64,000 nucleotides of DNA from Gracilaria domingensis. Taxonomy: Eukaryota > Rhodophyta > Florideophyceae > Gracilariales > Gracilariaceae. Shown here one piece after another: positions 44,518 through 53,325 of the stretch. The notes below the pieces were generated by a model, which made no database searches, was not told the origin of the DNA, and saw nothing but the letters and a program-made list of their open reading frames with translations. The stretch is taken from assembly GCA_022539475.1 (NCBI GenBank), contig VCMS01000039.1:1-64000 (forward strand), given 5' to 3'. How positions within the stretch are numbered: position 1 is the stretch's first letter; each line of letters starts with the position of its first letter. The position numbers and the translations under genes are program-made.

Positions 44518-45175
44518 CTCACCGCAGCTTCTTCCGCTTTCGGGACGCGCCTTGCAGAGTGGCGCGGCCTACCGAAGCACGTTCTTCAACCGCAGTAGAC
44601 GCGCGGTAAGCCCATTTGCTTTCCGGCACATTCGATGCAAATTCTGCGCGTCGCGTGCGCTGTCAACGAGATCGAACGAGGTGCGTCCGGCTTCTCCTAC
44701 CCTTGTACAGCGTAACAGATTCTTACAGCTACCACTCGTTTCCTACAGATAATCTCGTCCTATGAGCCTTCATCTCCCAGTTAGGGCCACTCAAATTCAC
44801 ACTGAACATTCATGTTGCTTGCAATCTTGCAACAGGATAAGTGAGGGCAACTTACCCTCAACGTAAATAGCTCGACGCCATCACATCAGCGAAGGTAAAC
44901 ATGCTCCTTCCCAGAAGAGCATTTCTCAAAAGTATCGGGAGCTGATCACAGCTTGAGGTATGCAGTTTGTCCACCTTCAACAAACACCATACTTGCCATC
45001 TATCGCATTATCGACATGTCCATCACCTAGTGGACCGCTCAAACATTGTCTCATGCAGCTTGCTGTTTAATCATATTCTACAGAAGCTAGCAACCGCGAC
45101 CTTCGTTGTCGACGAAAAACCGCTTTGAGGACACATTCTTGATCTCAGGTGGCAGAAACATCCTTGATATCTCCT
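44518..45175. other. Spacer between folK copy 1 and the reductase gene
   Basis: No gene. It holds the left border of the tandem array at 44654, only 137 bp before the reductase start codon, so the reductase promoter spans the array edge or lies in the array. Confidence 0.6.
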
Positions 45176-45754
45176 CTACAACGCTAACAGCGCTTCGGAT
45201 GAGCGCAGACGTTTGTCTGCAATTCTTTGGTTCTCCTTAACCTTTGCCTGCATCTGCCGCGAAACGGTAACGTCCTCTCGTTTTCGCATCCATACTTGAT
45301 CACGCATTTTCGCAGCCACCTCCGCAACCTTTTGCTGCTGGCGGTCACGCGAGTTGCGAATGGGGTACTCGTAATCGGGTATTAACTCAGAGAGTGGTAC
45401 CAAACAGAAAGCCTGTTTCCAAGAACTGAGGTCGAGCGGAATCCCATTAAACAGCTCAATGTCTATATCTATGGGACGAGGAGCATTCCGATTAGAACAA
45501 CGCTTCCGCCCGAGCTGAGCCTCAATGGGTCGAATGACACTGGCCTTGAATTCATCCGCGTTCTTTGACGTCAACACAAACATCGCTGCGTTCAAAAAGT
45601 TCGGGCCATCGCAACCCACAGATTCGGTTTCCCACGCAGACGACACAGACTTCACTTCACAAAAGTTGCTGAGTAGCAAGATGCCTCTGGGCAAGTTTTG
45701 CTCTGGATTGATATTGGACCCGAGGCTGAGATACGCATGATGCAACTCACTCAT
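45176..45754 (-). CDS. folK: HPPK, 6-hydroxymethyl-7,8-dihydropterin pyrophosphokinase, unit 1 (192 aa)
   Basis: Transfers pyrophosphate from ATP to 6-hydroxymethyl-dihydropterin in folate synthesis. Seen: SLGSN at 10-14, GPNFLNAA at 50-57, LGRKR at 81-85 and RPIDIDI at 93-99 with the two Mg-binding Asp (96, 98), then LVPLSELIPD at 118-127. The loop that normally carries a PH(P/Y) motif and catalytic His/Arg before FVLxPL is shortened to LSSWKQAF, so activity may be altered. A charged helical tail of about 60 residues is extra. Its ATG (45754-45752) overlaps the end of folB by 8 nt (ATGAGTGA), so it is probably translated from the same mRNA. No transit peptide; in plants the enzyme is a mitochondrial HPPK-DHPS fusion, in fungi part of a DHNA-HPPK-DHPS protein. 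Confidence 0.88.
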   Translation of the reverse strand: MSELHHAYLSLGSNINPEQNLPRGILLLSNFCEVKSVSSAWETESVGCDGPNFLNAAMFVLTSKNADEFKASVIRPIEAQLGRKRCSNRNAPRPIDIDIELFNGIPLDLSSWKQAFCLVPLSELIPDYEYPIRNSRDRQQQKVAEVAAKMRDQVWMRKREDVTVSRQMQAKVKENQRIADKRLRSSEALLAL

Positions 45755-46103
45755 CTCGATGGCGCTCTATCTCCACGCCGACTGACCTAGAGAAGCGAAC
45801 AGCGCCTGGTTTCTCAACGTAGACCAAAACCTTTCGAGCGAGCTTTTCCTGCAGACAGATGCGAGCCAAATCGTTCGCCAACGCTTCGACGGTTCGACGC
45901 TTTGCACACTCGGCGTGTGCCTTCACTTTCTTTGCGACAGCGCTGTAGTCAACACAGTCACCAATGTCGTCGCTGTGTGCTGCCCTGGTGGTGTCGGTGA
46001 AGATGGTAATGTTGATGAGAATATCCTGCTCCTTCTCACGTTCCCAGTGCCTTATTCCGAGGATGGCACGAACGAGCAAGTCCTTGATTACGACCTTGTC
46101 CAT
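45747..46103 (-). CDS. folB: Dihydroneopterin aldolase, unit 1 (118 aa)
   Basis: Cleaves 7,8-dihydroneopterin to 6-hydroxymethyl-dihydropterin and glycolaldehyde; many members also epimerise at C2'. The length equals that of bacterial FolB. Conserved residues: WER at 20-22 (Glu21), VDYSAV with Tyr53, TVEALAN with Glu73, and VEKPGAV with Lys98 as the catalytic base. The end RSVGVEIER is typical of bacterial FolB. ATG at 46103 is about 110 bp after a TATA-like box. The stop TGA (45749-45747) is inside the folK start region, with folK in the +1 frame. Together with folK this resembles a bacterial operon pair. Confidence 0.93.
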   Translation of the reverse strand: MDKVVIKDLLVRAILGIRHWEREKEQDILINITIFTDTTRAAHSDDIGDCVDYSAVAKKVKAHAECAKRRTVEALANDLARICLQEKLARKVLVYVEKPGAVRFSRSVGVEIERHRDE

Positions 46104-46210
46104 GAGACTTGAGCTCGTGCACCATGAGCTGTAGATTTAGTATCCATGGACCATCACAAGGAGATGACGTCTCCCGTGTTGGCAAAGAGCGCGCGAAAGA
46201 ATCCGGAAGG

Positions 46211-46220
46211 TTTATATGCC
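46211..46220 (-). promoter_or_regulatory. TATA-like box of folB
   Basis: GGCATATAAA on the minus strand, 108-117 bp before the folB ATG. It argues that transcription starts close to folB and covers folB and folK. Same at 52498-52507 and 58785-58794. Confidence 0.5.
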
Positions 46221-46449
46221 TTGCAAATATCTTATCTTGTGAAGCACTTTGGCACGAGATATCTGTACGTATAGAAGCTTCAGGGCATACAGTGAAGGCA
46301 GCCTGACCAAGAATGTTACATACGCCTGAAGAACGACAGAACGTCAGTTTGCGGCAGCGTGGAATTGCGCGATGCGGCAGTAACGACGTGCTCCGAAAGG
46401 GAACGATTTCTGAACATATCTTCGCAGCCCTCGTGCTGAGAATTGACAT

Positions 46450-46504
46450 GTACACGTAGTCAACCAGAACTCGTTAGCAACGAGTTCTGGTTGACTACGT
46501 GTAC
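46450..46504. repeat. Perfect 26-bp-stem hairpin, unit 1
   Basis: Arms 46450-46475 and 46479-46504 are exact reverse complements with a 3-nt loop (AGC); outer bases GTACACGTAG/CTACGTGTAC. TTGAC occurs on both sides (46443-46447 and 46508-46512), a possible duplication. It lies between the folB promoter and the divergent 255-aa gene. Too short a loop for an ordinary bacterial terminator context; it could be a fold-back insertion, a recombination hot spot or a transcribed hairpin. Confidence 0.95.
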
Positions 46505-46711
46505 TTTTTGACTGAATCTAGAAGACAGAGTAAAAAACGTACGCCCCTGATTATCATAAATACAAATCATAGAATTAAAATATTGAGAGAATGATTATAT
46601 GGAACGTTTTACTGCAAGTTGAAAATTACAAAATTTGCGCGAACTTTTGAAAAGGAAGCGTAACAATTTGTAAATATATTGTCATTTTTTCGGAAGCTTT
46701 GATTGGCAATC

Positions 46712-46744
46712 GAGTTTGACCTTGGAACTTCCAAGGTCAAACTC
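46712..46744. repeat. Perfect 15-bp-stem hairpin, unit 1
   Basis: Arms 46712-46726 and 46730-46744 (GAGTTTGACCTTGGA and its complement) around the loop ACT. Imperfect pairing continues outward (GATTG at 46701 with CAATC at 46754). Same at 52999-53031 and 59286-59318. Confidence 0.93.
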
Positions 46745-46929
46745 AAGTTGGAAGCAATCGCCCGGCGTGACGCCTCTACACCCCAAAACAAAGTCGCGTG
46801 ACTGCCACAGCCTCGCCCACAACCAGTCCGCGTTCTAACCTGGAGCTTCGCAAGACCTCACAATTCACTCCCACAGCTTTTCCCAAGCCTAACCTCCGGC
46901 CATGCTTCGACGCCAGCGCTGCAATCTGC

Positions 46930-46937
46930 CATAAAAA
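46930..46937 (+). promoter_or_regulatory. TATA-like box of the 255-aa gene
   Basis: CATAAAAA about 105 bp before the ATG at 47039; repeated at 53217-53224 and 59504-59511. Confidence 0.45.
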
Positions 46938-47038
46938 GAGCTCAAGCTCCCATCGAGAACAAGAAATCGTGGGTCCCCTCCCAAACGCGCAGTACAGCGC
47001 CAGTTTTCACACTCAAGCTTTCCCCATCACGACGTACA

Positions 47039-47806
47039 ATGCGTTGCTCCACACTCGCTATCCTCGCCACCTTCACGGCGCTCAATGTATTCGTCGAAGC
47101 CGCCGCCGCCACCGTCAGCGGAGCCTTCGACACGGACACCCTGGAGCTGACGCGCGTCTTCAACCTGGCCAATCTTGACACGTACGCACTCATCTGCAAG
47201 CGCGCTCCGGATATTGCCGACGCGTTTGTGTTCACCGAGGTGCCGCCACCGGCGATGGACACCCTTGGCAGAAGCAGTGCCACCGTACACTGCATCGCTC
47301 GCGTGCATCACAAGCTGAAAGCAAACTGCACACAGCTAAACTCAACTCAGTTCGAGCTCTACGCGCAGCCTGTTTTGGAACGATGCGTGCACCGACCGCC
47401 GCTTTCCACAGCGGACGCCGGAGATACACGTCCGTTCTCGTTTGATCGTTCGAGGTGCAAGTCCAAGTTGGCGTGGTCTGGCAACGCGGTGCAGTCCACC
47501 GTGACATTCGTGTGCGAATGCTTGCAGATCGGGTTCTACGAGGTGCTGCCGGGCTGGCCACGCCTTTTCTTAAACGGCAGCGAGGCGGAAACGGCGGAAG
47601 AGCGGCAGAAAGTGTTGCAGTGCGCCATGGAGGCTGAGCAGCGCATGAGTGAGCTTTGTCTGCGTAGGCCGGGCGACTATGACGTTTTGGGGTTGCAGGT
47701 GCTTCAGGCGTGCTGCAAGCGCGCGCGTGTGGCATCGGTACGCAAGTTTGATTGCGTACCGGTTGTTCCGCGCGATCTGAGTGCGCTCAAGTACGAGTTT
47801 CGGTGA
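47039..47806 (+). CDS. Secreted Cys-containing protein of unknown function, unit 1 (255 aa)
   Basis: Signal peptide at 1-24 (MRCSTLAILATFTALNVFVEA). The mature chain has more than ten Cys (ICKRAP, VHCIAR, ANCTQ, ERCVHR, FVCECLQ, LQACCKR, FDCVP), suggesting disulfides, two NxT/S sites (NCT, NST) and a further NGS. No known domain recognised. Divergent from folB across 935 bp that hold the two hairpins. Confidence 0.78.
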   Translation: MRCSTLAILATFTALNVFVEAAAATVSGAFDTDTLELTRVFNLANLDTYALICKRAPDIADAFVFTEVPPPAMDTLGRSSATVHCIARVHHKLKANCTQLNSTQFELYAQPVLERCVHRPPLSTADAGDTRPFSFDRSRCKSKLAWSGNAVQSTVTFVCECLQIGFYEVLPGWPRLFLNGSEAETAEERQKVLQCAMEAEQRMSELCLRRPGDYDVLGLQVLQACCKRARVASVRKFDCVPVVPRDLSALKYEFR

Positions 47807-49068
47807 TCGGGATACAAACGTTCTCTCATACCTCGTCTTGTAGTCCGTGAATATTCATCTCTGCAACAATCGTTTATGATTTTCTCTTGTGCCTGAGCTG
47901 CTCTAGAAATCAACACGAAAGCACATGAGCCGATTGAAATCTGCTATACCACCCTGCGGTGTATGTTGTCCGGCGTCACTACAGCGCGATGTACGAGCGG
48001 ACTGCCGAAGTGATAGCAGGGAGACACAGGAAATGGAACAACTTTACCTATAGGATCAAAAGTAATAAATCAAAATATAAAAATAGAACCATAATGTAAT
48101 ATGCAGATTTTAAATAGCTTCTAAAAATTTAAGTACGTCTTTGCGAAATATGTTTTGCTGCACGCAATTTCCCTGGTGCAAGTTTTGTTCAAGGAAACCC
48201 GACGTTTCGAATGGTTGAAATCATGTCCCAACAAAGATACATACTCATTCCTAAACATATAGGCTTAAAATTTTTACTCACCTATTTTTTCACATACGCT
48301 ACATGTGTGATTTCCCGATTTCTCCTGTAAGGCGGTGATGCGAAAGCACCAGACGTGACGTAATAAAGTATCTGAAACAAATTCTAGACAGAAACGATTG
48401 TTTTGTATGCGTTCAGGGTAGGGGCGTATTTGTGACTGACTATTTTGCTATATTGGAAAGTCATAGTCACCACTTGTTTCAAAATCTGTAGAATGTGAGC
48501 AGGTGCACATGTGGAACTATCGCCAATGTGTATGTCCATCTTTGCGCAAACCGGTTTCCCAACTCTCGACTTGCATGCTCAACACCTCCGTGGAAACCTC
48601 CATTGCCGTGGCCGCATCTCTTAGCAGAAAATGACGGTGCAATCCCGGTGCTGCCTATGAGAATTTTCACAGCAACTTTGAACATAATCTCGGACAGGAG
48701 AGAAAGTCCAATTCAAGGATGATCTCATACACGTCCTTCACTCTGCTACACAGTTCACGAGCTACAATCAAATTGGGAAGACATAGCTTCCGTTGAATCA
48801 CTCCTTGTCAAGATACCAAGCATTGAGTGGTGACCATACCTGTCAGTCAACGTTGCCCGCCTAAAACAGAGGTACGCATTTAGAAGGCAGTGCAGCATTA
48901 GAGCTTCAACTCAGCAACATATGTTTATCTCGATTCAGTTTTTGTAACGTGGGCTCTGCTTGAGCCAAGGGCCACATACGATTCTACAGTAGAGCTATTA
49001 GTGTAGATTGAATGGGAAAGCGCAACCAGATGAGTGGTACTTAACTTTCGTCTTCCCCCACTTGCAAA
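47807..49068. other. Intergenic between the two secreted-protein genes, unit 1
   Basis: The flanking genes are convergent. AT-rich at 48040-48480. Short frames (up to 75 codons) near 48480-48720 overlap on both strands and look like chance. Same in units 2 and 3. Confidence 0.55.
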
Positions 49069-49977
49069 TTACGCCTGAGCAATCCAGGCACGAATTGCGT
49101 TGATCCATGGCGCCCAGTCGTTCGTGAACCTTTTGAACGCTGCATATGCGTTCAGAGCTACTTCTCCCTGTGTCCAAAACGTTTGGCCGATTTGATTAAT
49201 AATATTCTGGCACGCTTCCTTGGCAGCTTGAATGGTGTTAGCGGCATCCAAAGCCATTTCCAATCTGGCTATGAGCACCAAAATTGCGTCGGAAAACCTG
49301 TCGAGAATGATATCTGCCAGACCTCGGTCAGACTCGGGGAATTCTGCAATGAGCTCCAGCACTTGCGTGTTAAGTTGCCTGAGCGCTTCCAGCGCTCTTT
49401 CTCCGTTTCTCTTTACGGCTTCAATCGTGTTGGATATCACGGCGCTCCGGAGAGCAGAGAGCACCTGCCCCATCAGAGAAATAACGAACTGAATCTGATT
49501 TGTCAGCGGGTTGGGTCTGTTTTGTCTAGTCACGGATTCGAGCTTCGCAGCCTTCACAGCCTTCACCGGAACAAGTTCACGACCCTTCGCAGGCGATGAT
49601 GCACTGATCGGCTCTATGACGCTCTGTCTGTCAACATGATTCCACGCTCCTCCGCCGAGGGATGCGTCGTTGGGAATCGATGAGCACACCTTGAACCATT
49701 CGACACCATTGTAGCACTTCTTGTATCTTGCCGGCCAGGTGCCTCCCCAGACGCACACACTAGTCGAAGAAACCTTGATGCACTCCACTTGACAGTAATG
49801 GCAGTGATTACGAGCTCGTGCGTTGCCACCGTGGCACCAATATGCCTCATGCTCGCAGCAGCGGGCAGCAGTCGCTCCATCCGCGTGACATTCACCGGGT
49901 GCCCAGGCGTAGACGGAATGAATCAAAATGAGAGAGAGTAAGGCCATGAGGGTCACTTTTGCATGGTGGGCGGCCAT
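49069..49977 (-). CDS. Secreted protein, Cys-rich head and helical tail, unit 1 (302 aa)
   Basis: Signal peptide at 1-25 (VTLMALLSLILIHSVYA). Residues 29-100 hold about a dozen Cys and His (CCEHEAYWCHGG, HCHYCQVECIK, CSSIPND), as in a small disulfide or metal-binding module. Residues about 160-302 are amphipathic helices with heptad-like Leu/Ile (SALRSAVISNTIEAVKR, VLELIAEFPESDRG). No family recognised. ATG at 49977; a TATA box lies 128-136 bp upstream. Confidence 0.78.
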   Translation of the reverse strand: MAAHHAKVTLMALLSLILIHSVYAWAPGECHADGATAARCCEHEAYWCHGGNARARNHCHYCQVECIKVSSTSVCVWGGTWPARYKKCYNGVEWFKVCSSIPNDASLGGGAWNHVDRQSVIEPISASSPAKGRELVPVKAVKAAKLESVTRQNRPNPLTNQIQFVISLMGQVLSALRSAVISNTIEAVKRNGERALEALRQLNTQVLELIAEFPESDRGLADIILDRFSDAILVLIARLEMALDAANTIQAAKEACQNIINQIGQTFWTQGEVALNAYAAFKRFTNDWAPWINAIRAWIAQA

Positions 49978-50104
49978 TCTGCGGGAGGGGGAAAGGAGAA
50001 TATGGATGAAGTCAATCTAGAGCTGTCGGAGTTGTGCCTTTCAAACGTTATTCCTTTCTTTGCTTGGTTTGGAAAGAGAGGAGATGAGAGAGGATGGACG
50101 CTCC

Positions 50105-50113
50105 CCTTTTATA
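50105..50113 (-). promoter_or_regulatory. TATA box of the 302-aa gene
   Basis: TATAAAAGG on the minus strand, the best TATA match in the window. Same at 56392-56400 and 62679-62687. Confidence 0.6.
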
Positions 50114-50617
50114 GCCATCTGTTGCATTCTCATCCTGGCTCTTTGAGCCGTTCATTCGGACGAGTGGCTCTATAGGAGAAAAACGAGAAAGAAGCTCTAT
50201 GAAAACTGTGCTGGTCCAAGGAAGCTGAATTTGGGAGAGAACTAGCCCTTCTTTTTCAATTGTATTAGCGTCGTCGATGAATGAGTCGGCTCTTTCTGTT
50301 CTATCTTTAAGAAAACGCTTCGCAGTTACACTAATGTCGTGTCTAACGCCAATTCGATGGATCTATTTTGACAACTTTAGGAATTGAAAACAACAAAAGC
50401 TTGTTGGTATAGTTGGAAGGCCCAGCTTCATCGTAATAATTCCCAAAGTGAGGTGTACCGACGCACTTTCGGACACAGTTTGGACACTTGCTTCACATCG
50501 GCTTCGACTTTGAGAGGTTCTCGAAAACCTCTTCATGTAACGGCAGTTAACCAGGAGAACCCTACAGATGAGACTATGCCTCCTCGGAGAATTGCTTTAC
50601 GTTGAGACTGCCAAACA
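50114..50617. other. Upstream region of the 302-aa gene, unit 1
   Basis: Contains short inverted repeats (GGCTCTTTGAGCC near 50136) and no gene. Same in units 2 and 3. Confidence 0.45.
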
Positions 50618-50839
50618 TCAGAAAATGTGGGCTTGAACTGTTGGCATGATGAGCTGTCCTAGGTGCAATTGATTTTCTCTCATTTGCTTTGTCAAGGTGC
50701 TTAATTTCTCCTTCATCATTTCTCGCGTAACGACATCTGTTATAGGCCTTTTCATGTCTTCGAAAGAAGTCCGGACAATTTCATAAACCTCTGCATTGGA
50801 TGATTGATACCAACAATATGCCTCTATAACGGCATCCAC
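50618..50839 (-). CDS. Possible truncated ORF at the unit border, unit 1 (about 73 codons)
   Basis: Helical, charged sequence (VVTREMMKEKLSTLTKQMREN) with no good ATG at its 5' end; TGA TGA precedes it. It lies about 100 bp from the unit junction, so it may be the 3' part of a gene cut by the duplication break. Also at 56905-57126 and 63192-63413. Confidence 0.3.
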   Translation of the reverse strand: MDAVIEAYCWYQSSNAEVYEIVRTSFEDMKRPITDVVTREMMKEKLSTLTKQMRENQLHLGQLIMPTVQAHIF

Positions 50840-51462
50840 GACTTTTCATCAGTTCTCAATTTCGACTTCTGCACTTTCCGAATTGCCTTCGGCGAGCGGT
50901 CCAAGAAGACAATCTTCTCCTATGAGTTCTTTCATATGAACGTGCGCTGTCAACGAGATCGAACGAGGTGCGTCCGGCTTCTCCTACCCTTGTACAGCGT
51001 AACAGATTCTTACAGCTACCACTCGTTTCCTACAGATAATCTCGTCCTATGAGCCTTCATCTCCCAGTTAGGGCCACTCAAATTCACACTGAACATTCAT
51101 GTTGCTTGCAATCTTGCAACAGGATAAGTGAGGGCAACTTACCCTCAACGTAAATAGCTCGACGCCATCACATCAGCGAAGGTAAACATGCTCCTTCCCA
51201 GAAGAGCATTTCTCAAAAGTATCGGGAGCTGATCACAGCTTGAGGTATGCAGTTTGTCCACCTTCAACAAACACCATACTTGCCATCTATCGCATTATCG
51301 ACATGTCCATCACCTAGTGGACCGCTCAAACATTGTCTCATGCAGCTTGCTGTTTAATCATATTCTACAGAAGCTAGCAACCGCGACCTTCGTTGTCGAC
51401 GAAAAACCGCTTTGAGGACACATTCTTGATCTCAGGTGGCAGAAACATCCTTGATATCTCCT

Positions 51463-52041
51463 CTACAACGCTAACAGCGCTTCGGATGAGCGCAGACGTT
51501 TGTCTGCAATTCTTTGGTTCTCCTTAACCTTTGCCTGCATCTGCCGCGAAACGGTAACGTCCTCTCGTTTTCGCATCCATACTTGATCACGCATTTTCGC
51601 AGCCACCTCCGCAACCTTTTGCTGCTGGCGGTCACGCGAGTTGCGAATGGGGTACTCGTAATCGGGTATTAACTCAGAGAGTGGTACCAAACAGAAAGCC
51701 TGTTTCCAAGAACTGAGGTCGAGCGGAATCCCATTAAACAGCTCAATGTCTATATCTATGGGACGAGGAGCATTCCGATTAGAACAACGCTTCCGCCCGA
51801 GCTGAGCCTCAATGGGTCGAATGACACTGGCCTTGAATTCATCCGCGTTCTTTGACGTCAACACAAACATCGCTGCGTTCAAAAAGTTCGGGCCATCGCA
51901 ACCCACAGATTCGGTTTCCCACGCAGACGACACAGACTTCACTTCACAAAAGTTGCTGAGTAGCAAGATGCCTCTGGGCAAGTTTTGCTCTGGATTGATA
52001 TTGGACCCGAGGCTGAGATACGCATGATGCAACTCACTCAT
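51463..52041 (-). CDS. folK: HPPK, unit 2
   Basis: Protein identical to the unit 1 copy, including the short catalytic loop; same 8-nt overlap with folB at 52034-52041. Confidence 0.88.
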   Translation of the reverse strand: MSELHHAYLSLGSNINPEQNLPRGILLLSNFCEVKSVSSAWETESVGCDGPNFLNAAMFVLTSKNADEFKASVIRPIEAQLGRKRCSNRNAPRPIDIDIELFNGIPLDLSSWKQAFCLVPLSELIPDYEYPIRNSRDRQQQKVAEVAAKMRDQVWMRKREDVTVSRQMQAKVKENQRIADKRLRSSEALLAL

Positions 52042-52390
52042 CTCGATGGCGCTCTATCTCCACGCCGACTGACCTAGAGAAGCGAACAGCGCCTGGTTTC
52101 TCAACGTAGACCAAAACCTTTCGAGCGAGCTTTTCCTGCAGACAGATGCGAGCCAAATCGTTCGCCAACGCTTCGACGGTTCGACGCTTTGCACACTCGG
52201 CGTGTGCCTTCACTTTCTTTGCGACAGCGCTGTAGTCAACACAGTCACCAATGTCGTCGCTGTGTGCTGCCCTGGTGGTGTCGGTGAAGATGGTAATGTT
52301 GATGAGAATATCCTGCTCCTTCTCACGTTCCCAGTGCCTTATTCCGAGGATGGCACGAACGAGCAAGTCCTTGATTACGACCTTGTCCAT
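52034..52390 (-). CDS. folB: Dihydroneopterin aldolase, unit 2
   Basis: Protein identical to the unit 1 copy; all four conserved residues (Glu21, Tyr53, Glu73, Lys98) are kept. Confidence 0.93.
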   Translation of the reverse strand: MDKVVIKDLLVRAILGIRHWEREKEQDILINITIFTDTTRAAHSDDIGDCVDYSAVAKKVKAHAECAKRRTVEALANDLARICLQEKLARKVLVYVEKPGAVRFSRSVGVEIERHRDE

Positions 52391-52736
52391 GAGACTTGAG
52401 CTCGTGCACCATGAGCTGTAGATTTAGTATCCATGGACCATCACAAGGAGATGACGTCTCCCGTGTTGGCAAAGAGCGCGCGAAAGAATCCGGAAGGTTT
52501 ATATGCCTTGCAAATATCTTATCTTGTGAAGCACTTTGGCACGAGATATCTGTACGTATAGAAGCTTCAGGGCATACAGTGAAGGCAGCCTGACCAAGAA
52601 TGTTACATACGCCTGAAGAACGACAGAACGTCAGTTTGCGGCAGCGTGGAATTGCGCGATGCGGCAGTAACGACGTGCTCCGAAAGGGAACGATTTCTGA
52701 ACATATCTTCGCAGCCCTCGTGCTGAGAATTGACAT

Positions 52737-52791
52737 GTACACGTAGTCAACCAGAACTCGTTAGCAACGAGTTCTGGTTGACTACGTGTAC
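52737..52791. repeat. Perfect 26-bp-stem hairpin, unit 2
   Basis: Both arms unchanged relative to unit 1. Confidence 0.95.
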
Positions 52792-53325
52792 TTTTTGACT
52801 GAATCTAGAAGACAGAGTAAAAAACGTACGCCCCTGATTATCATAAATACAAATCATAGAATTAAAATATTGAGAGAATGATTATATGGAACGTTTTACT
52901 GCAAGTTGAAAATTACAAAATTTGCGCGAACTTTTGAAAAGGAAGCGTAACAATTTGTAAATATATTGTCATTTTTTCGGAAGCTTTGATTGGCAATCGA
53001 GTTTGACCTTGGAACTTCCAAGGTCAAACTCAAGTTGGAAGCAATCGCCCGGCGTGACGCCTCTACACCCCAAAACAAAGTCGCGTGACTGCCACAGCCT
53101 CGCCCACAACCAGTCCGCGTTCTAACCTGGAGCTTCGCAAGACCTCACAATTCACTCCCACAGCTTTTCCCAAGCCTAACCTCCGGCCATGCTTCGACGC
53201 CAGCGCTGCAATCTGCCATAAAAAGAGCTCAAGCTCCCATCGAGAACAAGAAATCGTGGGTCCCCTCCCAAACGCGCAGTACAGCGCCAGTTTTCACACT
53301 CAAGCTTTCCCCATCACGACGTACA

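Larger units (their letters stand above)
44654..50940. repeat. Tandem unit 1 (6,287 bp)
   Basis: Begins at CGTGCGCTGTCAACGAG, where the sequence starts to match 50941 onward; the bases before it (GCGCGTCG) differ from those before the next copies (CATATGAA). Contains folK, folB, two hairpins, two secreted-protein genes and one short frame. All encoded proteins are identical in the three copies and the spacing is exact, so there are no indels; I noticed no base differences in the parts I compared. Confidence 0.97.

Noticed and set aside
43553-44598. Long Arg/Ala-rich frames of 289-297 codons over the reductase gene
   Set aside because: Shadows caused by very high GC; the SDR motifs fix the minus-strand frame 43777-44517.
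46036-46449. Minus-strand frame from ATG 46449, Ser/Arg-rich, overlapping the folB 5' region, as a transit peptide for FolB
   Set aside because: It is out of frame with folB and extends upstream of the TATA-like box at 46211-46220. An intron could join them (a TACTAAAT...CAG string is near 46128), but nothing else supports it.
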